This document shows positions 9,001 to 17,764 of a stretch of DNA of 64,000 bases, piece after piece. Within the stretch, counting starts at the first letter, position 1. Each line of letters starts with the position of its first letter. The DNA comes from Phytopseudomonas straminea (lineage in GTDB: Bacteria > Pseudomonadota > Gammaproteobacteria > Pseudomonadales > Pseudomonadaceae), in contig NZ_FOMO01000015.1 of assembly GCF_900112645.1 (NCBI RefSeq), positions 1 through 64,000 of the forward strand. The letters run 5' to 3'. Under the pieces are notes generated by a model. It was given only the letters and a program-made list of their open reading frames with translations. It made no database searches and was not told the DNA's origin. Made by a program: the position numbers and the translations under genes.

Positions 9001-9962
9001 ACCGTCGCATTACGCCCCGCATAGGTATCGGCATTGAGCTCGACGCCCTTGGCCACCAGCGTGACGTCATTGCTGGCCGCCATGCGATTGGTGGTCAGTT
9101 GCCCGTTGGCATCGATCTGAATGTCCCCGGCGCTGGCGGCCATGTCGCCAGCCAGCTTCACGCCTACACCGGCTTCGGTACCGACTAGGCGGATCGCGCC
9201 AGCGTACATACCGCCGAGGGCGGAACTGTCGATGGCCAGCTGGGGCTGCGATGAGCCGTCATCGGCCTTGGCAGTGGCCTGCAGAGTGGCCACATCGACT
9301 TCGTTACGGCCGGCGATGACGTTCAGGCGCTTGGCGTGGATTTCGGCGTTGATCTGCGCGCTGCGAGTGATCAGGTCGAACTGGTCGACGTTGCTGGCAT
9401 TGAGGCCGGCGCCTTCGATGGCGATGTCGCCACCATTGACGTCGAAGCGTTGCAGGCGACCGTTGTCGACCACCGGAGCGCCGGTGGTCAGGGTCGCGCG
9501 CGGGGTATTGATGAAACCGCAACCGTCGCAGGTGATGCCATGGGGGTTGGCGACGATGACGTGCGCACGGCTGCCAGCCACTTCGGTGTAGCCCTTGAGC
9601 TGGCTGCGATTGCTGCCGGTCACCTCGTTGAGGATCACCCCCGCCGCACCGCCCTTCAGGTTCGGGTTGCCGTTGATATAGCCACCCTGCTGGCTTTTGA
9701 CGAACGCCTGGGCACCGTTGTTGAGGATCAACCCCTGCTGGCCGACGTTGTAGTCAGTGAATTTGTTGTGTGACAGGCCGCTGCCATTAGGCGTGGCGAT
9801 ATTCACCACTGGCACGCCGTTCTGGGCCTGGCCGATGGTGGTGTTGCCGCCCGCCTGGGCATCCACGGTCAGCTGCGCCGCCGAGGCGACGATGGGGTTG
9901 AGGAACATCACGCCGGCGACGATCAGGGCGATGTTCTGGAAGAAGGGGCTGCGAACGTCCAT
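3030..9962 (-). CDS. Two-partner-secretion exoprotein, FhaB/CdiA-type contact-dependent toxin
   Basis: The 2310-residue protein has an N-terminal signal (residues about 1-29, ending VASAA) and a TPS secretion domain with NPHGI at 139-143 followed by the Cys145-Cys148 pair. A long series of imperfect beta-helix haemagglutinin repeats (e.g. LDNRNGEI, ADNSAGTV types) follows. A DUF637-like region then leads into an Ala/Gly-rich membrane-prone stretch and a pretoxin region including NATAYNRQLH. The last ~110 residues carry Pro2224-Asp2225 and Glu2235-Val-Lys2237, a PD-(D/E)XK nuclease signature. It would be exported by the transporter at 10004-11716 and deliver the C-terminal nuclease to neighbouring cells. 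It is shorter than many Pseudomonas CdiA proteins. Toxin activity is inferred; adhesin function is also possible. Confidence 0.88.
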   Translation of the reverse strand: MDVRSPFFQNIALIVAGVMFLNPIVASAAQLTVDAQAGGNTTIGQAQNGVPVVNIATPNGSGLSHNKFTDYNVGQQGLILNNGAQAFVKSQQGGYINGNPNLKGGAAGVILNEVTGSNRSQLKGYTEVAGSRAHVIVANPHGITCDGCGFINTPRATLTTGAPVVDNGRLQRFDVNGGDIAIEGAGLNASNVDQFDLITRSAQINAEIHAKRLNVIAGRNEVDVATLQATAKADDGSSQPQLAIDSSALGGMYAGAIRLVGTEAGVGVKLAGDMAASAGDIQIDANGQLTTNRMAASNDVTLVAKGVELNADTYAGRNATVTSPGTVQVKESLAAGQRVAVQAAQLDNTGIIEAGVRADGSVSSAGHLQLDGGSVRNAGKLTSHGSLSTDLQKLDNQGAAITAAGNTTLKAEQLDNRNGEIVAQGSLTLDNQKVDNKQGRAVAGQALAIKAESADNSAGTVAAGGAIEVEVAERLDNASGLIEAGSQVTVKAQEVDNRSGQIRALGNAGASQFEVADKLNNDGGKIEVGNAGLAIESGSLINQGGLIRHLGSQNLGMTMEQLGQAGGRIETNAQLDLQADEWVNTTELQAGRISLDIGELTQKTGAALLSRDSIVAKGDTWQNDGRIETNGNLSLELAGDYKGNGTLIAQGNLGFSAASADMGTNAKVLAGGTSNLSTLGAWVARGQMTAGSWLTLAAQSLKNYGTIGAGNQLSLKAADIRSEDGFLFSGASMLLVADRFTNQRGDVYSVGDLQFVANEQGDAPTSFSNLSGVVESEGNIAILAKQITNAHEVENLVVSRKVAALFYAPDCTDCSGNKENVRYRLKQIDRTQAVSDVRTASLLAGGNLTLDGQDIHNRFSMLAANGAVRIKGDTFTSVGAETGEYVSEGRATSEREKSQSWIHRAVSGFNARNWPTGSANVEADLNSILTQVLKGSFEHFSTTYTPDAVQAYGAIVQAGSDVSIEARQIGNASIRPSFNFVNGGTRVDTSTPGTDIATSITLNPQLPPDLQQKAVDPLALPGFSLPAGQNGLFSLSNNPGHPYLIETNPAFANLGRFLNSDYMLGLLGYDPDEMQRRLGDGFYEQRLVRDAVRARTGQRFLAGLDSDEAQFKYLMDNAIASKEALQLSVGIGLSAEQVAALTHDIVWMEEREVSGQKVLVPVVYLAQAEGRLAPGGALIQGRDVALISGSNLVNSGTLRATQNLTLTAQQNIANSGLMHADGRLSLLAGESIRNSQGGILKGQDVSLVAVAGDVVNERTVSTHHSTTRNTDRQQSFVDSAARIEAGNDLQMSAGNDIRNIGGAISAGRDASLEAGNDLILGSAEAENRQNKWDRKGHSYQNSITQYGSDVQVGRDLEASAGRDLLVVGSTVKAGGNIDLDAGGDMTITSAADESHSDYYRKSGGKKVVSQEDHVKQVASVIEAGGNLNAQAGGNLVLASSHLKAGNEAYLYAGEQLALIANQNTDYSLYDKKKKGGWGSKETQRDETTTVRNIGSTITTGGNLSLISEGDQLYQKARLESGNNLTLDSGGAITFEAVKDLDQESHEKSSNSVVWTSTKGKGSTDETLYQSQLVAKGDLVIKAVDGLNIDVKEVNQQSVSQTIDAMVKADPDLAWLQEMEQRGDVDWRQVKEIHDSFKYSHSGLGGAAMMVIAIVVAYFTAGAASGLVASAAGAGGAGAGAAAGAAAAGTAAGTAAAGTAAASTSIWAAATATTAAGWANVAATAVISSAAGNAAVSTINNRGNLGAVFKDVTSSDSLKGYATSAITAGFTSGVLDSAYGVTGDNVNKVTKGFDLSKANDLAKFGSYLGAQGAVQAVAQTAIQGGSLGGNLQTALTAQMQHLLQAGVFHSVGDFAENRNWAEGSPEKIALHAVMGGLLSEATGGDFKTGALAGGANELLVEQLAGAIKGDKGLELMVSQLIGVAAATATGGDPAKAAELAKNATAYNRQLHSAEAKLLDELAQRDPERARAWDAAACALVSCAAGIPPSDPNYEFLTALQTEGAQYPELQVSLQESGLFSYSIAERFTDTVSSRGEELYYTGAAGSVIGGAGGAIVSGVGGATSCGVTLGLGCAIGVAGFAGSVSQYSDGWDRIGSGYTSTEGQKVIDSFRPGTHPGDVSLAENVGDFVASSAADLVLQRVGGKFVDRIAKSIDGKLSAPKTDSGVAGDGAKGAGGVVDDVAVVRPTPKQSEIDVGTDLGQGARPQVSYKNGQEVPYGTSGSVRPDWCIGSVCSVEVKNYNIATNQQGLISNVSKQALQRAENLPQGMQQQVVIDIRGQAVTDAQKNAVIKGIVQKSNGALGPTDIRFKAE

Positions 9963-10003
9963 GTCAGGGTGCTCCAGGGCGTAAACGAATCAGAAATCAG
10001 AAA

Positions 10004-11716
10004 TCAGAAGAAAAGGTCGACGCGGAAATACACCGGGCGCTCGCCCTCGGTGATCGCGTCGGGGCGCTCCAGGGAATGGGCGAAGGTCACGCTGGCAGCC
10101 AGGTGCTCGCCACGGGCGCTGAACTCCAAGGCATGCCCGCTGATGCGGCCACTGTCCCCCGAGTTGTGCTCGTCGTGACTGATAACACCGACGTCATAGG
10201 CCAAAGCCGCGCCGTACTGCTGCACGAAGGGTTGCAGCGGCGCCCAGGTAACGGGCCGCGTCCAGCGCAGCTGGTTACGCCAGTAGCCACCGCTGTTTCC
10301 AGACAGGCTCTGATCCTTGAAACCACGTACCGAGTTGAGCCCACCGATGCTGATGCGCTGGGAACTGAACAGCTCGTCTTCGCTCTTCTGGCCGGTGGCC
10401 AGGCTGTCGAAACTGAAGCGCTCGCCCCACAGGCTGAAGGGCTGCAGGTAGCTGAGGGTCAGGGTGTATTTGTTGTAACGCGCCACGGGCTGGTCGCCGC
10501 GGGGATCGCCGTTGCCCTGGGCATCGAAGGCGCCGATGCCACGCTGCCAACCGATATCGGCGTTGACGAACGCCGTGCCAATGCGCCGACCATGGTTGAA
10601 ACCCAGCTGCCATTCACTGAGGCGGTTGCTGGACAGATCCATGCGGTTGCCGAGGATGAAGTTGTTGGTGCGTATATGGCTCACGCCGGTGTTGAAGGCG
10701 GTCTTGCTGACGCTATCACGGTGCAGCACGCGCTCGGCACGCAGGGCGTGCTGCTGGCTGTCGCCGTCGGTCTCGAAGGTAAAGCCGTTGGCGTTTTGAC
10801 CAAGGGTGCGGTAGTAGCTCTGACTGTAGCTGTAGTCCACACGCCACCAGCCATAGGGGATGCTGTAGGACAGACTCTGGGCATGGGAGTGGCGGAAGCT
10901 GTCACTGACCGCATCGCGGCTGGCACGCAGGCTCAGTTGGTCAGCAAGGCCCAGCGGGCTGTCCCAGGTCAGGCCCAGGCCCCACTGCTGCTCGCCGGTG
11001 CTGCGTTGGCCATCGTTGTGGCGGTTGATGTTGGCGTACCAGGGTTTGCTGCGCTCGCCCTTGAGGCCGACGCGGCTACCGCCTACCTGCTGACCCGGCA
11101 CCAGTTCCAGCTGGGCCGGGCGCGACGGCAGGCGGTTGAGGTTGTCGACCAGTTGCTCCAGCTCACGCAGGTTAAGGATATCTCCCGTTTCGCCGGGAAA
11201 GCTCATGGCCAGCTCGCGGTCACTGGCCAGGGCGGAGCTGTCGAGGCCTTCGAGGCGCCCTTCGACCACGGTGATCTTCAGGGTACGGGCCGACAGGTCC
11301 TGCTGCGGCAGGTAGGCACGCGTAGTCACGTAGCCGCGATCGACGTAGTGATTGGTGATCGCCTTGAGCAGCTCGTTGAGCTGGCTGACGCCCAGGCAGT
11401 TGTCGGCGAACGGGGCGAGAATGGTCGTGCGGTCTGCATCGGACAGCAGGCTTGCGCCGCTGATCTCGATCTGGTCGATGGCGAAGCAGCGCTCGTCCTC
11501 GGCAGCCGGCGGCGCTGTCGGTTCGGCGCGCTTGCCGGGCAACTGCTGCAGCTCCTGCAGACGCTGTTGCTGCTCGTCGAGCAGGCGCTCCTGACGGTCG
11601 CGGATCAGGTCCTGGGTCAGTGGCGTCTGGCGGTTCGCGGGCAGATCGATGGGGGGCGTTTGAGCAAGTGCAGTGAACGGCACTGCAATAAGCAACAGCG
11701 GAAAATACGAGCGCAT
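10004..11716 (-). CDS. Two-partner-secretion outer-membrane transporter (FhaC/ShlB/CdiB family)
   Basis: The 570-residue protein starts with a signal peptide (MRSYFPLLLIAVPFTALAQ). A Gln/Leu/Arg-rich helix follows (roughly 30-60, matching the plug helix H1 of FhaC), then POTRA-type repeats (e.g. CFAIDQIEISGASLLSD) and a C-terminal beta-barrel. The family motif VRGF appears in GGLNSVRGFKDQ and the last residue is Phe, as in outer-membrane barrels. It lies 41 bp upstream of the exoprotein gene on the same strand, so the two are one TPS operon. It recognises the TPS domain in the periplasm and threads the exoprotein outward. Confidence 0.93.
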   Translation of the reverse strand: MRSYFPLLLIAVPFTALAQTPPIDLPANRQTPLTQDLIRDRQERLLDEQQQRLQELQQLPGKRAEPTAPPAAEDERCFAIDQIEISGASLLSDADRTTILAPFADNCLGVSQLNELLKAITNHYVDRGYVTTRAYLPQQDLSARTLKITVVEGRLEGLDSSALASDRELAMSFPGETGDILNLRELEQLVDNLNRLPSRPAQLELVPGQQVGGSRVGLKGERSKPWYANINRHNDGQRSTGEQQWGLGLTWDSPLGLADQLSLRASRDAVSDSFRHSHAQSLSYSIPYGWWRVDYSYSQSYYRTLGQNANGFTFETDGDSQQHALRAERVLHRDSVSKTAFNTGVSHIRTNNFILGNRMDLSSNRLSEWQLGFNHGRRIGTAFVNADIGWQRGIGAFDAQGNGDPRGDQPVARYNKYTLTLSYLQPFSLWGERFSFDSLATGQKSEDELFSSQRISIGGLNSVRGFKDQSLSGNSGGYWRNQLRWTRPVTWAPLQPFVQQYGAALAYDVGVISHDEHNSGDSGRISGHALEFSARGEHLAASVTFAHSLERPDAITEGERPVYFRVDLFF

Positions 11717-11900
11717 GAAAATCCGTACCTGGAAAAGTGAATCATCCCTTAGCGGCGATGAGACACCTTGCCATCCAGATTTATCCCGCCGAGAGACGAA
11801 ATTCTCATTTCGCTACATAGCGCTGTAAGTGCGGCCAAAGTACGTGACAAACCGCTCAATTTCGCCGAGCCAGCTTCCAGCCGGATGCCTCAGACTTCGG
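11717..11900 (-). promoter_or_regulatory. Upstream region of the TPS operon
   Basis: The 184 bp between the transporter gene and the next gene contain an inverted repeat CGAAAT-TCTC-ATTTCG at 11797-11812 that could be an operator. No confident -35/-10 pair was assigned. Confidence 0.35.
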
Positions 11901-12179
11901 TCAGGCACTCAACTCCTTATCCAGCACTTCCTCGATCTCGCTCTTGATCTTGCCGCTCATCACCGACAGCAGCAGGCCGAGGTTGAGTTGCAGCTGCACG
12001 CGGTCTTCGCTGACGGCGAGCCAGCCGTCGGCGCCGCTGCGTTTGAATTCCAGGGTGTCGCCCTTCCACTGGTAGCGCACGTCGTACTCGCGGGCCAGGC
12101 GTTCGGCGAGCTTTTCAGCCTTGCCACGGGCGGCCTCGATGCCCAGATTGTGGGGGCGGTCGACGGTGATTTTGGCCAT
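11901..12179 (-). CDS. Polyhydroxyalkanoic acid system family protein (PHA_gran_rgn)
   Basis: I place the start at the ATG at 12179, giving 92 residues beginning MAKITVDRPHNLG, because it is preceded by an AGGAGA ribosome site; the longer open frame upstream runs into the promoter region. The sequence matches the small polyhydroxyalkanoic acid system family (N-terminal VDRPHNLG, central WKGDTLEFKR, C-terminal amphipathic helix KIKSEIEEVLDKEL). These proteins are found near PHA and ubi genes in pseudomonads; their exact function is unclear. The neighbouring pha genes are not present in this window. It is divergent from ubiE. Confidence 0.85.
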   Translation of the reverse strand: MAKITVDRPHNLGIEAARGKAEKLAERLAREYDVRYQWKGDTLEFKRSGADGWLAVSEDRVQLQLNLGLLLSVMSGKIKSEIEEVLDKELSA

Positions 12180-12495
12180 CTGGCTCTCCTGACTGAAAAC
12201 GCGGGCGGGGCAATATACAAGAAGCGCCCGCCGGCCCACTACCACGCGTGCAGCCGGCGCCCGGCTTTTGGGTTTAGAATGCCGCCACTCGGCGCTGTAC
12301 AGGGGTTGAACGGGCCGTGGATCAGCAACTCGATGGAAACGCTTATTTACCTCGGTAAACTCGCCTTTTCGCTTGTCTGACTCACTGATGAGACGCGCCC
12401 GGCGCTGTCTCATGATCACGATCACGCCATGCCGGGCTCCACGCCCGCACACTGAGCAGATGCCAACGCCTACCGGACTTCAGGAAAAGGGCCAC
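12180..12495. other. Divergent intergenic region before ubiE
   Basis: This 316-bp region separates the minus-strand PHA-system gene from ubiE and should hold both promoters. I see no other gene in it, and could not assign promoter elements with confidence. Confidence 0.4.
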
Positions 12496-13266
12496 ATGAA
12501 CGATCCGCGCAAGAACGACAGCAGCGAACCCACCACCCACTTCGGTTTCCAGGACGTTCCGGAAAGCCGCAAGGCGGAAAAGGTCGCCGAGGTGTTCCAT
12601 TCGGTGGCCGCCAAGTACGACCTGATGAACGACCTGCTCTCCGGCGGCATGCACCGCCTGTGGAAGCGCTTCACCCTCGAGCTGTCCGGTGTACGCAGCG
12701 GCAATCGGGTACTCGACATCGCCGGCGGCACCGGCGACCTGGCCCGCCAGTTCTCGCGCATCGTCGGTGAGACCGGCGAAGTGGTGCTGGCGGACATCAA
12801 CGCCTCGATGCTCAAGGTGGGCCGCGACCGCCTGCTCGACCGCGGCGTGTCCGGCAACATTTCCTTCGTGCAGGCCGATGCCGAGAAGCTGCCCTTCCCG
12901 GACAACCATTTCGACTGCGTGACCATCGCCTTCGGCCTGCGCAACGTCACCCACAAGGAGGCGGCCATCGCTTCCATGCTGCGCGTGCTCAAGCCGGGCG
13001 GCCGCCTGCTGGTGCTGGAATTCTCCAAGCCCAAGAGCAGCCTGCTGTCCAAGGTCTACGATACCTATTCGTTCAACTTCATGCCGCTGGTGGGCAAGCT
13101 GGTCACCAACGACGCCGACAGCTACCGCTACCTGGCCGAGTCGATCCGCATGCACCCGGACCAGGACACCCTCAAGGCGATGATGCTGGACGCCGGTTTC
13201 GACCGCGTGACCTACCACAACATGACCGGCGGCATCGTCGCCCTGCACCGCGGTATCAAGCCCTGA
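12496..13266 (+). CDS. ubiE: Ubiquinone/menaquinone C-methyltransferase UbiE
   Basis: The 256-residue SAM-dependent methyltransferase starts [18 protein letters not shown]; the longer open frame upstream is not supported by a ribosome site. It shows the UbiE signatures [17 protein letters not shown] and [17 protein letters not shown] and the SAM loop [10 protein letters not shown]. It methylates the quinone ring during ubiquinone synthesis in the cytoplasm. It is the first gene of ubiE-ubiJ-ubiB; ubiJ starts on the last base of its stop codon, so the genes are translationally coupled. Confidence 0.97.
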   Translation: MNDPRKNDSSEPTTHFGFQDVPESRKAEKVAEVFHSVAAKYDLMNDLLSGGMHRLWKRFTLELSGVRSGNRVLDIAGGTGDLARQFSRIVGETGEVVLADINASMLKVGRDRLLDRGVSGNISFVQADAEKLPFPDNHFDCVTIAFGLRNVTHKEAAIASMLRVLKPGGRLLVLEFSKPKSSLLSKVYDTYSFNFMPLVGKLVTNDADSYRYLAESIRMHPDQDTLKAMMLDAGFDRVTYHNMTGGIVALHRGIKP

Positions 13267-13883
13267 TGCTCACCCAGGCTCTGCTGGCGGCCGTCGAGCG
13301 CGGCCTCAACCGCGTTCTCGAGCTGGACAGCACCGCCCTGCCGCGCCTGGCCAGGCTCAATGGCCGGGTGATCGCGGTGCAGTCCCAGTCGCCGTCGCTG
13401 CAGATGTTCATTCTCGCCGACGGCCAGGGGCTGCGCCTGGCCGGGCAATGGGCCGGCGCGGTCGACTGCACCCTGCGTGCCCCCGCCAGCGCCCTGCTGC
13501 GCCTGGCCCTGGCCCGGGACAAGCAGGCGGTGCTGCACGAGCCCGAGGTCGAACTCGATGGCGACAGTGGCGCGCTGATGGAGCTGGCCGGCGTGCTGCA
13601 GGACCTGGACCTGGACTGGGAATACGAGCTGTCGCGTTGGCTCGGCCCGGTGCCCACGGCGCTGCTGGCCGGGCATCTGCGCAGCCGCGCGGGCTGGACG
13701 CGGGAAAACCTGCACAGCCTGCAACTGAGCCTGGCCGACTACCTCAGCGAAGAATCGCGCACCCTGGTCGGCCGCCGCGAGGCCGACGCCCGCTTTGCCG
13801 AACTCGATGACCTGAAACTTTCCCTCGACCGTCTCGATGCGCGCATTGAGCGCCTCGCCCAACGCCATAAGCCCATCGCATGA
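13266..13883 (+). CDS. ubiJ: Ubiquinone biosynthesis accessory factor UbiJ
   Basis: The 205-residue protein has an N-terminal SCP2-like lipid-binding domain (roughly residues 20-115) and a C-terminal helical tail ([19 protein letters not shown]) likely to form a coiled coil. UbiJ with UbiK organises the soluble Ubi complex that carries hydrophobic intermediates. The placement between ubiE and ubiB, with one-base overlap upstream and four-base overlap downstream, is the standard gammaproteobacterial arrangement. Confidence 0.94.
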   Translation: MLTQALLAAVERGLNRVLELDSTALPRLARLNGRVIAVQSQSPSLQMFILADGQGLRLAGQWAGAVDCTLRAPASALLRLALARDKQAVLHEPEVELDGDSGALMELAGVLQDLDLDWEYELSRWLGPVPTALLAGHLRSRAGWTRENLHSLQLSLADYLSEESRTLVGRREADARFAELDDLKLSLDRLDARIERLAQRHKPIA

Positions 13884-15487
13884 AGCTGCTTGCCGTTCGT
13901 CGTCTGTTGCGCATCCTCTACGTGGTCATCCGCTACCGCCTCGATGACCTGCTGTTCGCCCTGCCGTTGCCGTTCTGGCTGCGCGCACCGCGCTTCCTGT
14001 TGCCATGGCGCTGGGTGCCGCGCGGCAAGTCGTCGCGCAGCCGCGGCGAAAGCCTGCGCCTGGCGCTGGAGGAACTAGGGCCGATCTTCATCAAGTTCGG
14101 CCAGCTACTGTCCACCCGCCGCGATCTACTGCCGCCGGATATCGCCGACGAACTGGCGCACCTGCAGGACCGCGTACCGCCGTTCGACCCGGCCAAGTCC
14201 CTGGCGCTGATCGAAGAGCAGCTCGGTGTGCCGGTGAGCGTGGCGTTCGCCCGTTTCGATACAGCACCACTGGCCTCGGCCTCGGTGGCCCAAGTGCACG
14301 CCGCGCAGCTGAAAAGCGGTGAGGAAGTGGTGGTCAAGGTGGTGCGCCCCGGTCTCAAGCCGGTGATCAAGGCCGACATGGCCTGGCTGTTCCTGCTCGC
14401 CAAGATGGCCGAGCGCGCCTCGGCCGAAGCCCGCCGCCTGCACCCGGTGGACGTGGTCAGCGACTACGAGAAAACCATCTACGACGAGCTAGACCTGCTG
14501 CGCGAGGCGGCCAACGCCAGCCAGCTGCGACGCAACTTCGAGGATTCCGGCCTGCTCTACGTGCCCCAGGTGTACTGGGACTGGTGCCGCCCCAAGGTGC
14601 TGGTGATGGAGCGCATCTACGGCATTCCGGTCAACGACATGGAAACCCTGGCCGACCAGCGCACGGACATGAAACTGCTGGCCGAACGCGGCGTGGAGAT
14701 CTTCTTCACCCAGGTATTCACCCACAGCTTCTTCCACGCCGACATGCACCCGGGCAACATCTTCGTCAGCACCCGCACGCCGTGGAACCCGCAGTACATC
14801 GCCATCGACTGCGGCATCATTGGCAGCCTCACCCCCGAGGATCAGGACTACCTGGCGCGAAATCTGGTGGCCTTCTTCAAGCGTGACTACCGCAAGGTGG
14901 CGCAGTTGCACATCGACTCGGGTTGGGTGCCTCAGGAAACCCAGGTCAACGACTTCGAGGCGGCGATCCGCACCGTCTGCGAGCCGATCTTCGAGCGCCC
15001 GCTCAAGGACATTTCCTTCGGCCTGCTGCTGATGCGCCTGTTCCAGACCGCGCGGCGCTTCAACATGGAAATCCAGCCGCAGCTCGTGCTGCTGCAGAAG
15101 ACGCTGCTCAATATCGAGGGCCTGGGCCGCCAGCTGCATCCCGACCTGGACCTGTGGACCACCGCCCAGCCTTTCCTGGAGCGCTGGATGCGTGAGCGCG
15201 TCAGCCCGCGCAACGTCATGCACAACCTGCAGAGCCAGGTCGAGCAACTGCCGCACCTGGCCAACATGACCCGCAGCCTGCTCGAGCGCATGGCCCAGCC
15301 CCACGCCAATGATCCACCACCGCCATGGCGCGAACGCGATGGCTGGGCGGTGCGGCTGATCGGCGCCCTGCTGGTCGGTGGCAGCGTGATGACCGCCCTG
15401 GGCCTGGGCAACCTGAGCGATCCCGCGACCGCCTGGCCGGCCTGGCTGATGGGCGCCAGCGGTCTGTACCTGATCCTGCGCCGATAG
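13880..15487 (+). CDS. ubiB: UbiB atypical kinase/ATPase of ubiquinone synthesis
   Basis: The 535-residue ADCK/UbiB protein shows the family KxGQ motif in [17 protein letters not shown], the Ala-rich loop [11 protein letters not shown], and catalytic-type motifs [10 protein letters not shown] and [10 protein letters not shown]. Two C-terminal hydrophobic segments (about 495-535) anchor it in the inner membrane. It is thought to use ATP to help extract or present lipid-soluble Q precursors to the Ubi complex. Length and motif spacing are normal. It overlaps ubiJ by 4 bp. Confidence 0.97.
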   Translation: MKLLAVRRLLRILYVVIRYRLDDLLFALPLPFWLRAPRFLLPWRWVPRGKSSRSRGESLRLALEELGPIFIKFGQLLSTRRDLLPPDIADELAHLQDRVPPFDPAKSLALIEEQLGVPVSVAFARFDTAPLASASVAQVHAAQLKSGEEVVVKVVRPGLKPVIKADMAWLFLLAKMAERASAEARRLHPVDVVSDYEKTIYDELDLLREAANASQLRRNFEDSGLLYVPQVYWDWCRPKVLVMERIYGIPVNDMETLADQRTDMKLLAERGVEIFFTQVFTHSFFHADMHPGNIFVSTRTPWNPQYIAIDCGIIGSLTPEDQDYLARNLVAFFKRDYRKVAQLHIDSGWVPQETQVNDFEAAIRTVCEPIFERPLKDISFGLLLMRLFQTARRFNMEIQPQLVLLQKTLLNIEGLGRQLHPDLDLWTTAQPFLERWMRERVSPRNVMHNLQSQVEQLPHLANMTRSLLERMAQPHANDPPPPWRERDGWAVRLIGALLVGGSVMTALGLGNLSDPATAWPAWLMGASGLYLILRR

Positions 15488-15539
15488 CCAGCCCGGGCCC
15501 CGGCTGGCACACTTGGCTTCGATTGAAGATGGAAATGCA

Positions 15540-15941
15540 ATGAACGACTGGCTAGATGCAATCAAGTGGGACGACAACGGCCTGATCCCGGCCATCGCCC
15601 AGGACCATCAGACCGGGCGCATCCTGATGATGGCCTGGATGAACCGCGAAGCCCTGGAACTGACCGCCAGCGAGCAGCGTGCCATCTACTGGTCACGTTC
15701 GCGCGGCAAGCTGTGGCGCAAGGGCGAGGAGTCCGGCCACGTGCAGAAGCTGCATGAGCTGCGCTTGGACTGCGACGCCGACGTGATCGTGCTGATGGTC
15801 GAGCAACTGGGCGGCATCGCCTGCCATACCGGCCGCGAGAGCTGCTTCTACCGGGTGTTCGAGAACGGTGCCTGGAAAACCGTCGATGCGGTGCTGAAAG
15901 ATCCGCACACCATCTATTCGCCGGAGCATCGCCATGACTGA
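15540..15941 (+). CDS. hisI: Phosphoribosyl-AMP cyclohydrolase HisI
   Basis: The 133-residue protein is taken from the ATG at 15540 ([14 protein letters not shown]); an in-frame ATG 27 bp upstream is less likely, since family members start near this point. Visible motifs are [12 protein letters not shown]-derived product-binding [18 protein letters not shown], and metal-binding Cys residues in LDCDADV and [12 protein letters not shown]. It opens the purine ring of phosphoribosyl-AMP in histidine synthesis. The stop overlaps hisE by 8 bp; in Pseudomonas these are separate genes rather than the enteric fusion. Confidence 0.96.
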   Translation: MNDWLDAIKWDDNGLIPAIAQDHQTGRILMMAWMNREALELTASEQRAIYWSRSRGKLWRKGEESGHVQKLHELRLDCDADVIVLMVEQLGGIACHTGRESCFYRVFENGAWKTVDAVLKDPHTIYSPEHRHD

Positions 15942-16275
15942 TACCCTCAAGCGCCTGGCCGAGGTGCTGGAGTCGCGCAAGGGCGCGGCGCCGGACAGCT
16001 CGTACGTGGCCAGCCTGTACCACAAGGGCCTGAACAAGATTCTGGAGAAGGTCGGCGAGGAATCGGTGGAAACCATCCTGGCCGCCAAGGACGCCGCCAG
16101 CAGCGGCGACTGCAGCGACCTGATCTACGAAACCGCCGATCTGTGGTTCCACAGCCTGGTCATGCTGGCCGCGCTGGATCAGCACCCGCAGGCGGTGCTC
16201 GATGAACTGGATCGCCGTTTTGGCCTGTCGGGGCACGCGGAAAAAGCCGCGCGCAGCGACAGTGACACTCAATAA
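15934..16275 (+). CDS. hisE: Phosphoribosyl-ATP diphosphatase HisE
   Basis: The 113-residue all-helical MazG-like enzyme hydrolyses PR-ATP to PR-AMP, the step before HisI. The motif region [15 protein letters not shown] with acidic metal ligands and the [14 protein letters not shown] helix are typical. It overlaps hisI by 8 bp and is followed 24 bp later by tatA, so hisIE and tatABC may share a transcript. Confidence 0.95.
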   Translation: MTDTLKRLAEVLESRKGAAPDSSYVASLYHKGLNKILEKVGEESVETILAAKDAASSGDCSDLIYETADLWFHSLVMLAALDQHPQAVLDELDRRFGLSGHAEKAARSDSDTQ

Positions 16276-16299
16276 AGACGCTGACGAGGATAACGAGAC

Positions 16300-16575
16300 A
16301 TGGGCATTTTCGACTGGAAACACTGGGTCGTCATTCTGATCGTCGTGGTGCTGGTGTTCGGTACCAAGAAACTCAAGAACCTGGGTTCGGACCTCGGTGA
16401 AACCATCAAGGGTTTCCGCAAGGCGATGAACGAGGAAGACGGCAAGCCGAGCGACCCGCACGCACAACAGCCGCAGCAACCGCAACAGCCGTACCAGCAG
16501 CAGGCGCCGCTGAACCAGCCGCACACCGTTGAAGGCCAGGCCAGCAAGGTCGAAGAACCGCTGCGTAAAGACTGA
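16300..16575 (+). CDS. tatA: Twin-arginine translocase subunit TatA
   Basis: The 91-residue protein has one N-terminal membrane helix ([12 protein letters not shown]), the conserved FG hinge, an amphipathic helix with [21 protein letters not shown], and a Gln/Pro-rich cytoplasmic tail. It forms the variable-size pore of the Tat pathway that exports folded proteins. The family and context (tatA-tatB-tatC) are unambiguous. Confidence 0.96.
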   Translation: MGIFDWKHWVVILIVVVLVFGTKKLKNLGSDLGETIKGFRKAMNEEDGKPSDPHAQQPQQPQQPYQQQAPLNQPHTVEGQASKVEEPLRKD

Positions 16576-16583
16576 GGCAAACC

Positions 16584-16973
16584 ATGTTCGGTATCAGTTT
16601 CAGCGAGCTGCTGCTGGTCGCTCTGGTCGCCCTACTGGTGCTCGGCCCCGAGCGCCTGCCTGGTGCCGCACGCACGGCGGGGCTGTGGATCGGGCGTATC
16701 AAACGCAGCTTCAATTCGATCAAGGAAGAAGTCGAGCGCGAGATTGGCGCCGACGAGATCCGTCGGCAACTGCATAACGAACGCATCCTCGAACTGGAGC
16801 GCGAGATGCAGGCGGTCAAGAACGACATCCTGCCGCCCGCGCCCCAGGCCAGCCTGCCGCCACCACCGGGCGTCGAGCCCACTGCACAAGCGCCGGCCGA
16901 GCCCGCACCGGTGCCCGCCACTCAGGCCGCCCCGACACCCGCCGCCAGCCAGGACAAGACGCCGCAACCATGA
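16584..16973 (+). CDS. tatB: Sec-independent translocase subunit TatB
   Basis: The 129-residue protein begins [20 protein letters not shown] with the conserved Glu8 and the GPERLP motif after the membrane helix, features separating TatB from TatA. A long amphipathic helix follows, then a Pro/Ala-rich tail. It pairs with TatC to recognise twin-arginine signal peptides. It overlaps tatC by 4 bp. Confidence 0.95.
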   Translation: MFGISFSELLLVALVALLVLGPERLPGAARTAGLWIGRIKRSFNSIKEEVEREIGADEIRRQLHNERILELEREMQAVKNDILPPAPQASLPPPPGVEPTAQAPAEPAPVPATQAAPTPAASQDKTPQP

Positions 16974-17764
16974 GTCGAATGCCCGACAACGACCAGGAAA
17001 TGCCGCTGGTTTCCCACCTTGCCGAGTTGCGCACTCGCCTGCTGCGCTGCGTGGCAGCGATCTTCCTGATCTTCGCCTGCCTGTTCTACTTCGCCCAGAA
17101 GATCTACACCCTGGTCTCGGCGCCGCTGCGCCAGTACTTGCCCGAAGGCGCGACGATGATCGCCACCGACGTGGCCTCGCCGTTCCTCACACCCTTCAAG
17201 CTGACCATGATCGTCGCGCTGTTCCTGGCCATGCCGGTGATCCTGCATCAGGTCTGGGGTTTCATCGCACCAGGGCTGTACAAGCACGAGAAGCGCATCG
17301 CCATTCCGCTGCTGGTCTCCAGCATCATCCTGTTCTACGCCGGCATGGCCTTCGCCTACTTCCTGGTGTTCCCGATCATCTTCCACTTCTTCGCCAGCGT
17401 GACGCCCGAAGGCGTGTCGATGATGACCGACATCGCCAGCTACCTCGACTTCGTGATGACGCTGTTCTTCGCCTTCGGCGTGGCCTTCGAAATTCCCGTG
17501 GCCGTGGTGCTGCTGATCTGGATCGGCGTGGTCGACGTCGACTACCTGCGCAAGATCCGTCCCTACGTGATCATCGGCTGTTTCGTGGTCGGCATGATCC
17601 TCACCCCGCCGGACATCTTCTCCCAGACCCTGCTCGCCGTGCCGATGTGGCTGCTGTTCGAGTTGGGCATCTTGGCTGGCAGCATGGTGCGCACGCGCCG
17701 TGGTGAGCCGGATGAAGAAGACGACAACGCACCGACCGACCAGCCGCCCAGCGTCCAACCATGA
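16970..17764 (+). CDS. tatC: Sec-independent translocase subunit TatC
   Basis: The 264-residue polytopic protein has six predicted membrane helices and the TatC signatures [15 protein letters not shown] near the N-terminus and [15 protein letters not shown]-type sequence (seen as [15 protein letters not shown]). It is the core receptor for twin-arginine signal peptides. It overlaps tatB upstream and rsmE downstream by 4 bp each, indicating one operon. Confidence 0.97.
   Translation: MSRMPDNDQEMPLVSHLAELRTRLLRCVAAIFLIFACLFYFAQKIYTLVSAPLRQYLPEGATMIATDVASPFLTPFKLTMIVALFLAMPVILHQVWGFIAPGLYKHEKRIAIPLLVSSIILFYAGMAFAYFLVFPIIFHFFASVTPEGVSMMTDIASYLDFVMTLFFAFGVAFEIPVAVVLLIWIGVVDVDYLRKIRPYVIIGCFVVGMILTPPDIFSQTLLAVPMWLLFELGILAGSMVRTRRGEPDEEDDNAPTDQPPSVQP

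Noticed and set aside
10076-11740. 554-codon plus-strand frame opposite the TPS transporter
   Set aside because: The minus strand encodes a clear FhaC-family protein with signal peptide and VRGF motif; the plus frame has no ribosome site or family feature.
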